Shown here: positions 22,270-30,393 of the stretch, piece by piece
How the letters are laid out: each line of letters begins with the position of its first letter
Position numbering within the stretch: position 1 is the first letter of the stretch
Source of the DNA: Bacteroidetes bacterium UBA4416
GTDB lineage: Bacteria > Bacteroidota > Bacteroidia > B-17B0 > Aurantibacillaceae
Length of the DNA: 30,393 bases
Reading direction: 5' to 3'
Assembly: GCA_002390745.1 (NCBI GenBank)
Contig: DGQK01000057.1
Span: 13,130-43,522, forward strand
The notes under the pieces: generated by a model
What the model was told of the DNA's origin: nothing
The model's input: the letters and a program-made list of their open reading frames with translations, nothing else
Database searches by the model: none
Position numbers and translations under genes: made by a program

Positions 22270-22728
22270 TTAGTTATTGTCCCCGCCGAAATAAGTCATC
22301 TCGATGATGTCGGCATTCGTGGCAATATCCCAAATCACTTCATTGATAATGGCCTCGGACGTTAGTTCGATCGGTTGGATGGCGTGTACCACAACCGATT
22401 CGCAAGGTGTGCCATCCGTCCGCTTGTCGGTGGTGATGATCACGGAGCAATACGTACAGTAGCTACTTTCTTTCAGCATTTGGTATAAATTCAGGTTGAG
22501 GTTATATTCTCCGCAACGGCTGTTGAAATAGAACACGTCTTTGCCCATATAGCGCTCTTTGATGACCCAGGCGTACACATACTGGTAACGCATGCTTTCG
22601 TCTTTTTGCTTCATGGCTACATCAAGCCTGAACACGCCCGGCGAGATCTCATCCAGTTTATATTTCCAGCGCTCGCTGATATTGGTCAGGATGATTTTCA
22701 GATCCGGCTTTTCCGATTTTACTTCCAT
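22270..22728 (-). CDS. Hypothetical protein, 152 aa
   Basis: I do not recognise a named family. The product is soluble, without signal peptide or membrane segment. It opens with a helix and strands (LKIILTNISERWKYKLDEISPGVFRLDV), has an exposed aromatic strand pair (QYVYAWVIKERYMGKDVFYFNSRCGEY), then NLYQMLKESSYCTYCSVIITTDKR and ends TNADIIEMTYFGGDNN. The alternating helix-strand pattern and the 'A..AD..E..YFGGDN' C-terminus recall the YbjN/type III secretion chaperone-like fold, which is a guess. The pair of cysteines in YCTYC might bind metal. It is monocistronic, 51 bp downstream of msrB on the same strand. Confidence 0.75.
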   Translation of the reverse strand: MEVKSEKPDLKIILTNISERWKYKLDEISPGVFRLDVAMKQKDESMRYQYVYAWVIKERYMGKDVFYFNSRCGEYNLNLNLYQMLKESSYCTYCSVIITTDKRTDGTPCESVVVHAIQPIELTSEAIINEVIWDIATNADIIEMTYFGGDNN

Positions 22729-22779
22729 GCTTATAAACGTTTAGGTTAAGCTAAAATAATAAAAATCAGGAATAAATGC

Positions 22780-23289
22780 TTAGCGGGTTGGATTTCCTTT
22801 GATGAAAAACAGGGCCAGCCCGTTCATGCAATACCTTAAGCCGGTGGGCTGTGGCCCGTCGTCGAATACATGGCCGAGGTGCGCATTGCACTTCTGGCAG
22901 GAAACAGCCTCCCGCTGCATTCCCAGCGAATTGTCCGTTGATTTGCTAATGCTTTTGGTAGAGTAGGCCTGCCAGAAGCTGGGCCAGCCGGTGCCCGAGT
23001 CGAATTTTTTCAGGGAGCTGAACAGCGGGTTTTTGCAGCTTACGCAGTAATAGTAGCCTTTTTCATGGTTATCGTTATAGTTGCCTTTGGTGTACGGATT
23101 TTCCGTGCCTTCCTCCCGGGTGATGCGGTACTGGGCCGGAGTAAGGATCTTTTTCCATTCCCCGTCCGGTTTGATGACTTTGCTTGTCCAGGCCGTATCG
23201 GCCGGGGAAGGTGTTTGGGCTGTTGCAGGCTGCTGGGCCTGTGCCGTTGTAAAAGCGGCGAGTATGAGGAGCATGATCAGATTTCGCAT
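22780..23289 (-). CDS. msrB: Secreted peptide-methionine (R)-S-oxide reductase
   Basis: MsrB reduces methionine-R-sulfoxide in oxidised proteins. From the start at 23289 (MRNLIMLLILAAFTTAQAQ) the product is 169 aa with a Sec signal peptide, so it acts in the periplasm. The open frame extends 45 bp upstream, but that would bury the signal. The family core is visible: ITREEGTENPYTKGNYNDNHEKGYYYC, zinc-binding CVSC and CQKC, KFDSGTGWPSFWQ, GHVFDDGPQPTGLRYCMNG with the catalytic Cys in RYCMN. It is a single-domain MsrB; no MsrA fusion. A secreted MsrB needs a periplasmic electron source that is not in the window. Confidence 0.95.
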   Translation of the reverse strand: MRNLIMLLILAAFTTAQAQQPATAQTPSPADTAWTSKVIKPDGEWKKILTPAQYRITREEGTENPYTKGNYNDNHEKGYYYCVSCKNPLFSSLKKFDSGTGWPSFWQAYSTKSISKSTDNSLGMQREAVSCQKCNAHLGHVFDDGPQPTGLRYCMNGLALFFIKGNPTR

Positions 23290-23367
23290 AATGAGGTTAT
23301 TGAGGTTTACAGGCATGTACGATAAAACAGCCATGTTCGGATTTATATCAAAAAGCCGTTCCGGAAG

Positions 23368-23397
23368 TTTAATTGAATCAGGAATTCAGTATCTTTA
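23368..23397 (+). promoter_or_regulatory. Candidate promoter of the polysaccharide operon
   Basis: TATCTTTA (23390-23397) resembles the Bacteroidota -7 box TAnnTTTG, and TTTA (23368-23371) lies 18 bp before it in the -33 position. It is 49 bp before the GTG of the permease gene, in the 156-bp region divergent from msrB. Confidence 0.5.
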
Positions 23398-23445
23398 GCA
23401 TTTATAATCCGGGAGCATCCCGTAAGCATTTATTTTTGCAACTAA

Positions 23446-24279
23446 GTGAATAAAGATAAGATCATCATAGATCCCAATATGGGGTCCTTTTTTTCTTTAA
23501 AAGAGGTCGTCAGGTACAAAACCCTGTTGAGCAATCTGGCCCGGCGCGATTTTTTAGTGCGTTACAAGCAGGCCTTTGCCGGGATCATCTGGGCGCTTGT
23601 GAAACCCCTGGTGAGCATCCTGGTTTTCGGCTACATCGCCTCCAAGATCAACAGCGGCGAAAGTACCGCGCGCAATTTCCTGTATGTGGCCTCTGCCATG
23701 CTTCTCTGGCAGCTCTTTTCTAATGTATTCAATGAGGTGAGCAATTCCATCGTAGGGAATGCCAACCTTTTCTCCAAAGTGTATTTCCCTAAGATCATTA
23801 TTCCGCTGAGCACCATCTTGGTATGCCTCGTGGACTTTGTGATTTCACTGCTTATCCTGATCGTGCTTTTCATCATTGCCGGAGAACCCGTCCACTGGCA
23901 GATTGTCCTGGCGCCGTTGTTTGTGCTGCTTACTCTTATCAATGGCTTCGGCATCGGCTTATACTTTGCAACCATCAATGTGAAGTACCGCGATGTGAAA
24001 TTCATTGTGCCTGTATTGGTTCAGTTCGGGATGTATGTGAGCCCGGTTATTTTTTCCACAGCGTATTACCTGGAGCGCCTTCCGCAATGGCTGCACTGGC
24101 TCTTTTGCCTGAATCCGATGGTAGGGGCCATCGACGGCTTTAAGTATTGCCTCTTTGGCGGCGAAGCCATATACAACCCCCAAACCTTTGCCTTATCGGT
24201 AGGTGTGTCCTTCCTCTTTTTGTTTACAGGCATCAAGTATTTTTTTAAGTTCGAGCGCAGCTTCGTCGATTATATCTAA
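23446..24279 (+). CDS. wzm: Polysaccharide ABC transporter permease (Wzm type)
   Basis: The 277-aa product is an ABC-2 type inner-membrane permease that, with the next gene, exports an undecaprenyl-linked glycan. It has the family's N-terminal amphipathic segment (SLKEVVRYKTLLSNLARRDFLVRYKQAFAGIIWALVKPL), six predicted spans, and the central NLFSKVYFPKIIIPLSTILV and INVKYRDVKFIVPVLVQFGMYVSPVIF blocks, which are the most conserved. I use the GTG at 23446; the next ATG at 23479 would remove 11 residues. It overlaps the ATPase gene by 1 bp (TAATG). It is the first gene of the surface polysaccharide operon. Confidence 0.93.
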   Translation: MNKDKIIIDPNMGSFFSLKEVVRYKTLLSNLARRDFLVRYKQAFAGIIWALVKPLVSILVFGYIASKINSGESTARNFLYVASAMLLWQLFSNVFNEVSNSIVGNANLFSKVYFPKIIIPLSTILVCLVDFVISLLILIVLFIIAGEPVHWQIVLAPLFVLLTLINGFGIGLYFATINVKYRDVKFIVPVLVQFGMYVSPVIFSTAYYLERLPQWLHWLFCLNPMVGAIDGFKYCLFGGEAIYNPQTFALSVGVSFLFLFTGIKYFFKFERSFVDYI

Positions 24280-25532
24280 TGAGCAAAGATCACATCATAC
24301 AGGTTGAGGGCCTGAGTAAGCAATATATTCTCAACAGGAATGCTGCCGAGAAAAGTGATACGCTGTACGGCAATGTGCTTGGCGCTGTGAAAGGGCTGAG
24401 AACCATTGGGCGTAAAAAAGAAACCGAGGAGTTCTGGGCATTGAAAAATGTATCCTTTGAGGTGGAGCGCGGCGACAGGGTAGGGGTGATCGGCAGGAAT
24501 GGCGCAGGAAAATCGACCCTGCTGAAAATACTATCGCGTATTACGCCTCCTACCAAAGGCCGCATCGAATATACGGGGCGCATGGCTTCCCTGCTCGAAG
24601 TAGGTACGGGCTTTCACGGCGATCTTTCCGGAAGGGAGAACATCTACCTCAACGGCTCTATCCTTGGGATGAGCAAGCAGGAGATCGACAAGAAGTTTGA
24701 CGAGATCGTGGCTTTCAGCGAGGTGGAGCGCTTTCTCGATACACCCGTAAAACGCTATAGCAGCGGGATGTATGTGCGCCTGGCCTTTGCCGTGGCGGCA
24801 CACCTTGAACCCGAAATTTTAATTGTGGATGAAGTGCTGGCAGTAGGCGATGCCGCTTTTCAGAAAAAATGCCTGGGCAAGATGCAGGATGTCAGCACCA
24901 AAGAAGGCCGTACCATTTTGTTTGTAAGCCATAACATGGATGCCGTGCAAAAGCTATGCAATAAAGGCCTGCTGATGCATAAAGGCGAATTGTTGCAGCA
25001 GGGCGGCATTGATGCCGTCATTTCTTCCTACATCAGCAACAATGCCTTGTCGAACGGATTTTTTGAAATCGAAAAAAACCAGATCGAGAATCTGAGCCAG
25101 ATGGGCAAGGTGCTGTCGGTATCGGTTCTCAACGCGCACAACGAGGTTTCAGGCGAGATCCCGACAGGATCTTCCTGGAAGATCTCTATCCGGTTCGTGC
25201 TTGAAAAAGACCATGACTTCTTTGTGATCGGCTACGGCTTCCAGAGCCTGTTCGGAAATCCCATCAATACCTCCTGGAGCAGTGGGAGGCCGATGAAACG
25301 CGGGGTGTACGAAGCTGTTTTCAGCAACCAGGAAATTTTTTATACCACCGGGCAATACAAAATAGCTGTGGGCCTGTCCAATAACAACCATTCGTATTTT
25401 TACAACGATACCGAGTCTTTCCTTACCATCAGCGATGCCGGTATGGCTTACGAAACCGAAAGGATCATCAACAAAGACAGTGGGCTTATCCTGAACCAGC
25501 TGCCGGTGGAGATCAGGGAAATAAACGGCTGA
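24279..25532 (+). CDS. wzt: Polysaccharide ABC transporter ATPase with C-terminal glycan-binding domain (Wzt type)
   Basis: The 417-aa product has an ATPase domain at residues 1-245: Walker A GRNGAGKST (72-80), signature YSSGMYVRL (160-168; the usual LSGGQ is replaced by SSGM, normal for this subfamily), Walker B EILIVDE (179-185) and switch His 218. A separate beta-sandwich follows (about 256-405), the Wzt_C domain that recognises the terminal modification of the exported O-antigen. Presence of Wzt_C indicates a chain-terminated glycan, and a methyltransferase gene follows 54 bp later, which fits methyl capping. It is co-transcribed with wzm. Confidence 0.95.
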   Translation: MSKDHIIQVEGLSKQYILNRNAAEKSDTLYGNVLGAVKGLRTIGRKKETEEFWALKNVSFEVERGDRVGVIGRNGAGKSTLLKILSRITPPTKGRIEYTGRMASLLEVGTGFHGDLSGRENIYLNGSILGMSKQEIDKKFDEIVAFSEVERFLDTPVKRYSSGMYVRLAFAVAAHLEPEILIVDEVLAVGDAAFQKKCLGKMQDVSTKEGRTILFVSHNMDAVQKLCNKGLLMHKGELLQQGGIDAVISSYISNNALSNGFFEIEKNQIENLSQMGKVLSVSVLNAHNEVSGEIPTGSSWKISIRFVLEKDHDFFVIGYGFQSLFGNPINTSWSSGRPMKRGVYEAVFSNQEIFYTTGQYKIAVGLSNNNHSYFYNDTESFLTISDAGMAYETERIINKDSGLILNQLPVEIREING

Positions 25533-25586
25533 ACAGGCCGCTCCGTGAGGAGAGGATAATTAGTAGAAAAACATTAACACCAAGAT

Positions 25587-26231
25587 ATGAAATTACATTT
25601 AGGCTGCGGATTAAAATACATGGAAGGTTACGTGAATATCGACTTTCCACTAACGGAACATACCATACAGGAAAAAAGTGTGGCGGATGAATTCCATAAT
25701 CTGTACGAACTCACCTATAAGCCTGCCACTATTCATGAAGTTAGGCTCCATCACGTATTCGAGCATTTCGAGCGCATGGCGGCCTGCGCCTTTATGGCCG
25801 GCTGGAATTCCTGGCTGAAACAGGGAGGCATTCTGCATATCGAGGTGCCTGATTTTGAAATGACCTTCAAAAAAAACTTTTCCATGCTGAACGGTACAAA
25901 ATATGAAGGCGTAGGATTGAGGCATATTTTCGGGTCGCAGGAAGCATCCTGGGCTGTGCACTACGAGGGCTATTCCAAACACAGGCTTACGAAGATCTTC
26001 AGGGCTTTTGGCTTTGAGGTGGTGGAGGTAAAACGGAACTCGCACCTCCGCACTTACAACATTGAAGTGATCGGGAAGAAGGTGAAATCGCTGAGCTATG
26101 AGGAGGCCTTGAAAAACGGCGCAGACTACCTGAGGGATTATATGGTAGACCAGGGCCCTTCGGAAATAGAAATGCATAAAGTATGGTGTGCCAATTTTGA
26201 GAACCAACTGAAAAAATCGTTTGCAGGATAA
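25587..26231 (+). CDS. SAM-dependent methyltransferase of the polysaccharide cluster
   Basis: The 214-aa product is a class I methyltransferase. Motif I is LHLGCG (residues 3-8), the acidic ribose contact is D19 in GYVNID, and later blocks are EVRLHHVFEHFE (motif near the catalytic pocket) and GGILHIEVPDFE. The length is typical for the glycan-linked methyltransferases, with a short C-terminal extension. It lies between wzt and glycosyltransferases, so a terminal or internal sugar is the expected substrate, possibly the chain cap sensed by Wzt_C. It overlaps the next gene by 11 bp. Confidence 0.85.
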   Translation: MKLHLGCGLKYMEGYVNIDFPLTEHTIQEKSVADEFHNLYELTYKPATIHEVRLHHVFEHFERMAACAFMAGWNSWLKQGGILHIEVPDFEMTFKKNFSMLNGTKYEGVGLRHIFGSQEASWAVHYEGYSKHRLTKIFRAFGFEVVEVKRNSHLRTYNIEVIGKKVKSLSYEEALKNGADYLRDYMVDQGPSEIEMHKVWCANFENQLKKSFAG

Positions 26232-27060
26232 GAAGTCTATATCGGTCGTTATTCCCACTTACAACCGCGCCGCCGACCTGTTGATTGCTGTTGAAAGTGT
26301 GCTTGGGCAGGAAGAGCCGGTGTTGGAAGTGCTGGTGTGCGACGACGGCTCTACAGACAATTCCCGTGAGCTGATCGGGCAGCTGAATCACCCTGCCGTC
26401 AAATGGCTGGATTGCGGAAAGAATGGCCGGCCCGCTATTCCAAGGAATATAGGGATTGAAAAGAGCGCCGGCGACTGGATCGCTTTTCTGGACAGTGATG
26501 ATAGCTGGACTCCGGAAAAAACAAAAAAACAGCTGGCTTTTGCCCGCGACCATCGTCTGAAAGCGGTATGCTCAAATGCTTCGCGGATCAGGAATGGCAT
26601 CAACGAGGGCGCTTATGTGCACTATGATAAGCCGATCATTACATTGCGCGACCTGATGCTTCAGAATTCGGTGATCTGCAGTTCGGCCATGATCCGGAAA
26701 GAGGTTCTGCTCGGCACTTCCTTATTCCCGGTAGAAAGGGAGCTGGTGGCAGAAGATTATGCCCTGTGGCTGCGCATAGCCACCAAAGCGGATTTTGGCT
26801 TCATCAATGAGAACCTCGTGAATTACACCGATCATTTTGAAACCTCCGTGAGGTCGGAGTACAAAGGAGATGCCTGGGACATGTTCAAGGTGATCTTCGC
26901 CGACTTCAAAGGCTGGATGAAAAAGGAGGGGGTGGTTTTATCCGGAGAAGATAAACGGGCATTGAAGAAACATCTGAAAACAATTGAGCATAAAGGCGTT
27001 CCGACAGCCACTGAAGAGTTTTTCAGGAAGCTGAAAGATAAGCTCGGAATAAACCCATAA
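26221..27060 (+). CDS. GT2-family glycosyltransferase
   Basis: The 279-aa product starts with the GT-A signature ISVVIPTYNRAADLLIAVESVL, has the nucleotide-contact DDGS (41-44) and the metal-binding DSDD (91-94, DxD). It is a compact inverting GT2 without membrane segments. The start is a TTG at 26221 that overlaps the methyltransferase stop by 11 bp; there is no good ATG downstream before the conserved strand, so the TTG is the best choice. The sugar donor and linkage cannot be inferred. Confidence 0.9.
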   Translation: MQDKKSISVVIPTYNRAADLLIAVESVLGQEEPVLEVLVCDDGSTDNSRELIGQLNHPAVKWLDCGKNGRPAIPRNIGIEKSAGDWIAFLDSDDSWTPEKTKKQLAFARDHRLKAVCSNASRIRNGINEGAYVHYDKPIITLRDLMLQNSVICSSAMIRKEVLLGTSLFPVERELVAEDYALWLRIATKADFGFINENLVNYTDHFETSVRSEYKGDAWDMFKVIFADFKGWMKKEGVVLSGEDKRALKKHLKTIEHKGVPTATEEFFRKLKDKLGINP

Positions 27061-27064
27061 GAAC

Positions 27065-28066
27065 ATGACAGAAAATCCATTGGTAAGTGTGATCATGCCG
27101 CTGTATAACGCCGAAGCCTATCTGCGCGAGGCAATAGACAGTATCCTGGCACAAAGCTATCCGCATTTCGAGTTGCTGATCCTGAATGATGGCTCCTCCG
27201 ACGCATCGGAGGAAATTTGTTTGTCCTATAAGGATCCGCGCATCAGGTACCATTTTCATAAGAACATCGGGCTGGCCGGAACGCTCAACAAAGGCCTGGA
27301 GCTTAGCAACGGGAAATACATCGCACGCCAGGACCAGGATGATATTGCCCACCGGGACCGTTTTGAAAAGCAGGTGGCCTACCTGGAGAAACACCCGGGG
27401 GTGTTGTTGCTTGGTACGAGGGCCAATGTGTTTTCCGATACGCAGCGTTTTATCAAACAGCACGACCATGCCACGTATCCGGCTTTGTTGAAGTTCGACC
27501 TCCTGTTCGATAATCCTTTTGTCCACAGCACGGTGATGTTCCGTAAGAAAGACAGTGACCTGATCGGCGGCTACAATACCGACCGCTCCTATTTTGAAGA
27601 TTATGAGCTGTGGTCGCGCTTTGCGCAGAGGGGCGATGTGGCCAATCTGCCGGATGTGCTGCTGGAGTACAGGCATCATGACAAGGGGCTTTCCAAAAGC
27701 ACGAACTATTTTAAGGAAGATGCGGTATTGAACCAAAGCCTCCTGAACATGGAAAACCTGATGGGGCAGAAGAAGGAGGTGTACCATGAGCTGGCCGCTT
27801 TATACCATTGGAGGCCGGAAAAATGCAAGGGCTTATCGCGAAAAGACTTATTTTTGGCCTTGCAGGAGTTTGCAGACCGCATAGGTACTTTGTATCCGAA
27901 TGACAGAAAACTGGTGACAGGAAGAAAAAAACAATATGAAAAGATCATCCTCTACAGGCTGAATATCAACCAGAGAAGAAAGTTCCCGGACAATAAGCTA
28001 AAGATGTTCTTTTTGAAAGTGGAAAATAAATTAAAGGGCTTACATCCGAATGTAATTAATGATTAA
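27065..28066 (+). CDS. GT2-family glycosyltransferase
   Basis: The 333-aa product is a GT-A enzyme with LVSVIMPLYNAEAYLREAIDSIL at the N-terminus, NDGSSD (41-46) and QDQDD (89-93) as metal-binding region. A central FEDYELWSRFA block follows, which is typical for the acceptor site of this group. The C-terminal 80 residues are basic and helical, probably lining the membrane. It follows the previous GT2 by 4 bp and overlaps the GT4 gene by 8 bp. It is clearly related to the incomplete GT2 at the right window edge (same LVSV.MP.YNAE and A.DSIL blocks). Confidence 0.92.
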   Translation: MTENPLVSVIMPLYNAEAYLREAIDSILAQSYPHFELLILNDGSSDASEEICLSYKDPRIRYHFHKNIGLAGTLNKGLELSNGKYIARQDQDDIAHRDRFEKQVAYLEKHPGVLLLGTRANVFSDTQRFIKQHDHATYPALLKFDLLFDNPFVHSTVMFRKKDSDLIGGYNTDRSYFEDYELWSRFAQRGDVANLPDVLLEYRHHDKGLSKSTNYFKEDAVLNQSLLNMENLMGQKKEVYHELAALYHWRPEKCKGLSRKDLFLALQEFADRIGTLYPNDRKLVTGRKKQYEKIILYRLNINQRRKFPDNKLKMFFLKVENKLKGLHPNVIND

Positions 28067-29240
28067 GATGAAGATTGTTCATTGTGTAGAATCGTATCAT
28101 CCCAACGTCGGGGGCATGCAGGAGGTGGTGAAGCAGCTTTCCGAGCGCCTTGCCAGGCTGGGCCACCAGGTAACAGTGGCTACACGCTATAATCCGGACC
28201 GTAACTTCTCTGAGCTCAACGGTGTAAAGATCGAATCATTTAAGATCGTGGGGAATCCGCGCAAAGTGGAAAGTGAAGAAGACCAGCGTTATGTAGACTA
28301 CCTGCTGAACCTTGATGCCGACGTGATCACATTTTTTGCCGCCCAGCAATGGGCTACCAACCTGGCCTTGCCAATCCTCGGCAGGATTAAGGCGAAGAAA
28401 GTGTCGGTGCCAACGGGCTACTCGGGCTTGTACTGGCCTGAGTTCAAAGATTATTTTGAGGATATGAAAACCCAGATCCATGGCTACGACATGAATGTGT
28501 ACCTGAGCCATGATTACCGCGATATTAATTTTGCACGTGAAAACAAGGTGCAGCACATGACGGTGATTCCGAATGGCGCTGCGGAAGATGAATTTTTGCC
28601 AGATACGGAGATCGATGTGCGTAAGGAGCTGGGAATCCCGAAAGATGATTTCCTGTTGTTACTGGTAGGCTCTTACACCGGTTGGAAAGGTCACAAAGAG
28701 GCCATCGAATTGTTTTTGAGATCAAACCTGAAGCATGCAACGTTGCTGATGATCGGCAATAACTACGAGTATTTCAAGCGGCAGTACGTGAAGCATCCGA
28801 AGTTGTTTTTCCTGATGCTCATGAGTAAGCTCTTTAGCAGCAAAAAGGTGATCTTTAATTATTTTCCACGGAAATTTACCGTGGCGGCTTACAAGCAGGC
28901 AAACCTGTTTCTTTTTCCTTCTAATGTGGAATGCTCTCCGATCGTCTTGTTCGAATGCGCAGCCGCGAAGCTGCCATTTATCTCTACCGATGTCGGCAAT
29001 ACGCCTGAGATCGCTCAGTGGACCAAAGGCGGGCTCATCATGCCTACTACCAAAGATGAAGGCGGCTTCAGCCATGTGAATATGGAGGAAGGCGTGAACA
29101 TGCTGAACCAGCTTTATGCCGACGGAAAAAAACGTCAACAAATGGCGGAGGAATCCTTCGCGATATGGAAGCAGAAATACAGCTGGGAGGTCATTGCCAA
29201 AGAATATGAACAGCTATACCTCAATCTTATCAAGGGATGA
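28059..29240 (+). CDS. GT4-family glycosyltransferase
   Basis: The 393-aa product is a GT-B fold retaining glycosyltransferase. The N-terminal HCVESYHPNVGGMQEVVKQLSERLARLGHQVTVAT is the acceptor-domain hallmark (GGM at 18-20). The donor domain has LLLVGSYTGWKGHKEAIELF and the E-x7-E region in FPSNVECSPIVLFECAAAKLPFISTDVGNTPEI. ATG codons at 28059 and 28068 are both possible starts; I use the first, which overlaps the upstream GT2. It ends in an ATGA overlap with the fucosyltransferase. The donor sugar is unknown. Confidence 0.93.
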   Translation: MIKMKIVHCVESYHPNVGGMQEVVKQLSERLARLGHQVTVATRYNPDRNFSELNGVKIESFKIVGNPRKVESEEDQRYVDYLLNLDADVITFFAAQQWATNLALPILGRIKAKKVSVPTGYSGLYWPEFKDYFEDMKTQIHGYDMNVYLSHDYRDINFARENKVQHMTVIPNGAAEDEFLPDTEIDVRKELGIPKDDFLLLLVGSYTGWKGHKEAIELFLRSNLKHATLLMIGNNYEYFKRQYVKHPKLFFLMLMSKLFSSKKVIFNYFPRKFTVAAYKQANLFLFPSNVECSPIVLFECAAAKLPFISTDVGNTPEIAQWTKGGLIMPTTKDEGGFSHVNMEEGVNMLNQLYADGKKRQQMAEESFAIWKQKYSWEVIAKEYEQLYLNLIKG

Positions 29241-30112
29241 TTATTACCAAACTCATAGGTGGCCTCGGGAACCAGATGTTTCAGTATGCAGCGGGGAAAG
29301 CGCTGGCCTGCCGGCACGGCGTGGAAGTGAAAGTTGATCTGTCGGAGCTGAATAAAAACGCCGGTGACAAATACACACAGCGTGCTTATGAACTGGGTAT
29401 CTTTGCATCGGGGATCCAGGTAGCCAGTGATAAAGAGCGGGCGCCTTTTGCCGAAGGCGATGGAAGCCGCATCAAACGTGAATTGCAGAGGCGGCTGCCT
29501 TTTTTGTTCAATACCTTGAATGCAGTGGAAAGCGGATCGGCCTATCATCCCGCTTTTGCGAGGTATCCTAAGAATACGTATTTGCAAGGCTTCTGGCAGA
29601 GCGAAACGTATTTCAAAGAGTATGAGGCTGAGATCCGTAAAGATTTTCGTTTTCGCGAAAGCGTGACGGATGCCTGTAAGCACCTTAAACAACAGGTGAG
29701 TGGCTGCAACGCCGTATCGCTCCATGTGAGGCGCGGCGACTACGTGAGCAACCCGGCCGCCAATCAATTCCACGGTTTATGCTCTCCGGAATATTACCGC
29801 GATGCCGTTCACTATATTGGTCAATCGCAAAAAGATACGGAGCTCTTTGTGTTTTCCGATGATATTGCCTGGTGCCGGGAGCATCTGAAGTTCGACAGGC
29901 CGACCCATTTTATAGAAACCAACACGGCCTATGAAGATATGTACCTCATGAGCCAGTGCAATCACCACATCATTGCCAACAGCAGCTTTAGCTGGTGGGG
30001 CGCATGGCTTAACGATAAAGCCGGGAAGATCGTTGTGGCCCCAAAGCAATGGTTCCTGGATAGCTCTGTGAATACCTCCGATATTATTCCTGCCTCATGG
30101 GTGAAGCTGTAA
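29237..30112 (+). CDS. GT11-family alpha-1,2-fucosyltransferase
   Basis: The 291-aa product has all visible blocks of GT11: the opening IITKLIGGLGNQMFQYAAGKALA, then VSLHVRRGDYV (163-170, the GDP-binding R-R-G-D), LFVFSDDIAWCREHL, and the C-terminal CNHHIIANSSFSWWGAWLN. It would transfer fucose from GDP-fucose to a galactose-type residue through an alpha-1,2 linkage. GDP-fucose synthesis genes are not in this window. It overlaps the GT4 stop (ATGA) and the following GT2 by 16 bp, so translation is coupled. Some GT11 members use other acceptors, so the linkage is by family. Confidence 0.92.
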   Translation: MIITKLIGGLGNQMFQYAAGKALACRHGVEVKVDLSELNKNAGDKYTQRAYELGIFASGIQVASDKERAPFAEGDGSRIKRELQRRLPFLFNTLNAVESGSAYHPAFARYPKNTYLQGFWQSETYFKEYEAEIRKDFRFRESVTDACKHLKQQVSGCNAVSLHVRRGDYVSNPAANQFHGLCSPEYYRDAVHYIGQSQKDTELFVFSDDIAWCREHLKFDRPTHFIETNTAYEDMYLMSQCNHHIIANSSFSWWGAWLNDKAGKIVVAPKQWFLDSSVNTSDIIPASWVKL

Positions 30113-30393
30113 ACTCACAACCCTTGGTATCGGTGCTCATGCCGGTGTATAATGCTGAAAAGCATTTGAAGGAAGCCATGGACAGCATCTTATTGCAAAC
30201 GTACCATCACCTGGAAGTTGTGATCGTCAATGACGGCTCTACCGATGGCAGCGAGGCGCTTTTAGCATCCTATAACGACAGCCGCATCAGGCTACTGGTA
30301 AATCCCGAAAATAAAGGATTGATCTACTCATTGAATTACGGACTCTCAGCCTGTAAGGGGAAATACGTGGCGCGCATGGATGCAGATGACATC
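30097..30393 (+). CDS. GT2-family glycosyltransferase, 5' part only
   Basis: The frame begins with an ATG inside the end of the fucosyltransferase gene (MGEAVNSQPLVSVLMP) and continues open to the window end, 99 codons. It shows the GT-A start LVSVLMPVYNAEKHLKEAMD, NDGSTDGSE and then RMDADDI, where DADD is the DxD metal site. It is paralogous to the GT2 at 27065-28066. The 3' part is outside the window. Confidence 0.9.
   Translation, partial: MGEAVNSQPLVSVLMPVYNAEKHLKEAMDSILLQTYHHLEVVIVNDGSTDGSEALLASYNDSRIRLLVNPENKGLIYSLNYGLSACKGKYVARMDADDI

Noticed and set aside
23446..30393. Phage or mobile-element origin of the polysaccharide cluster
   Set aside because: No integrase, transposase, attachment-site repeats or tRNA boundary seen within the window; base composition looks like the flanks.

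Overview
The window reads as a chromosomal piece of a Bacteroidota bacterium, probably of the Chitinophagales/Sphingobacteria type. The clues are a gliding lipoprotein GldD next to ssb, Bacteroidota-style promoters (TAnnTTTG-like -7 boxes with TTG/TTTG-like -33 boxes), a five-fold repeat 'beta-flower' type secreted protein, DUF4180, and short TG-rich palindromic repeats typical of the phylum. All assignments come from reading the sequence and from family knowledge; no database search was run.

Left part (1-9.1 kb). A truncated tRNA-Lys(UUU) lies at the edge, followed by a small unknown gene. Then comes what looks like a lipopolysaccharide sugar locus: kdnA (PLP transaminase), kdnB (metal-dependent alcohol oxidase), a secreted protein of unknown function, a frameshifted relic and kdsA. 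KdsA makes Kdo-8-phosphate, and KdnB plus KdnA would convert Kdo to 8-amino-8-deoxy-Kdo, so the outer membrane probably carries the amino sugar. Next are a secreted 16-residue-repeat protein, folA overlapping a DEDDy 3'-5' exonuclease, gpsA and a DUF4180 protein.

Middle part (9.1-16.2 kb). On the minus strand are gldD and ssb, separated by a terminator and lacking the gldE that often sits between them. Divergent from ssb is a full-length pcrA/uvrD helicase. An HxlR-family repressor and a nitroreductase are divergently transcribed around a 12-bp perfect inverted repeat, the likely operator. A GAF-AAA+-Fis sigma-54 activator follows.

Right-middle part (16.2-23.3 kb, minus strand). An alginate-export-type outer-membrane barrel is paired with a secreted protein made only of the M17 aminopeptidase N-terminal domain. 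A four-gene operon (GNAT, double-VOC ring-cleaving dioxygenase, carboxylesterase, MFS exporter) resembles quinone/electrophile detoxification sets. An unknown 152-aa protein and a secreted MsrB follow.

Right end (23.4-30.4 kb, plus strand). This is the start of an ABC-transporter-dependent surface polysaccharide cluster: Wzm permease, Wzt ATPase with a C-terminal glycan-binding domain, a methyltransferase, two GT2, one GT4, a GT11 alpha-1,2-fucosyltransferase, and a third GT2 cut by the window edge. Genes overlap or abut, so this is one operon.

The most notable non-coding signal is a pair of dispersed double hairpins (4761-4821 and 9169-9234). Their stem sequences differ between copies, but their loops are conserved and complementary to each other.
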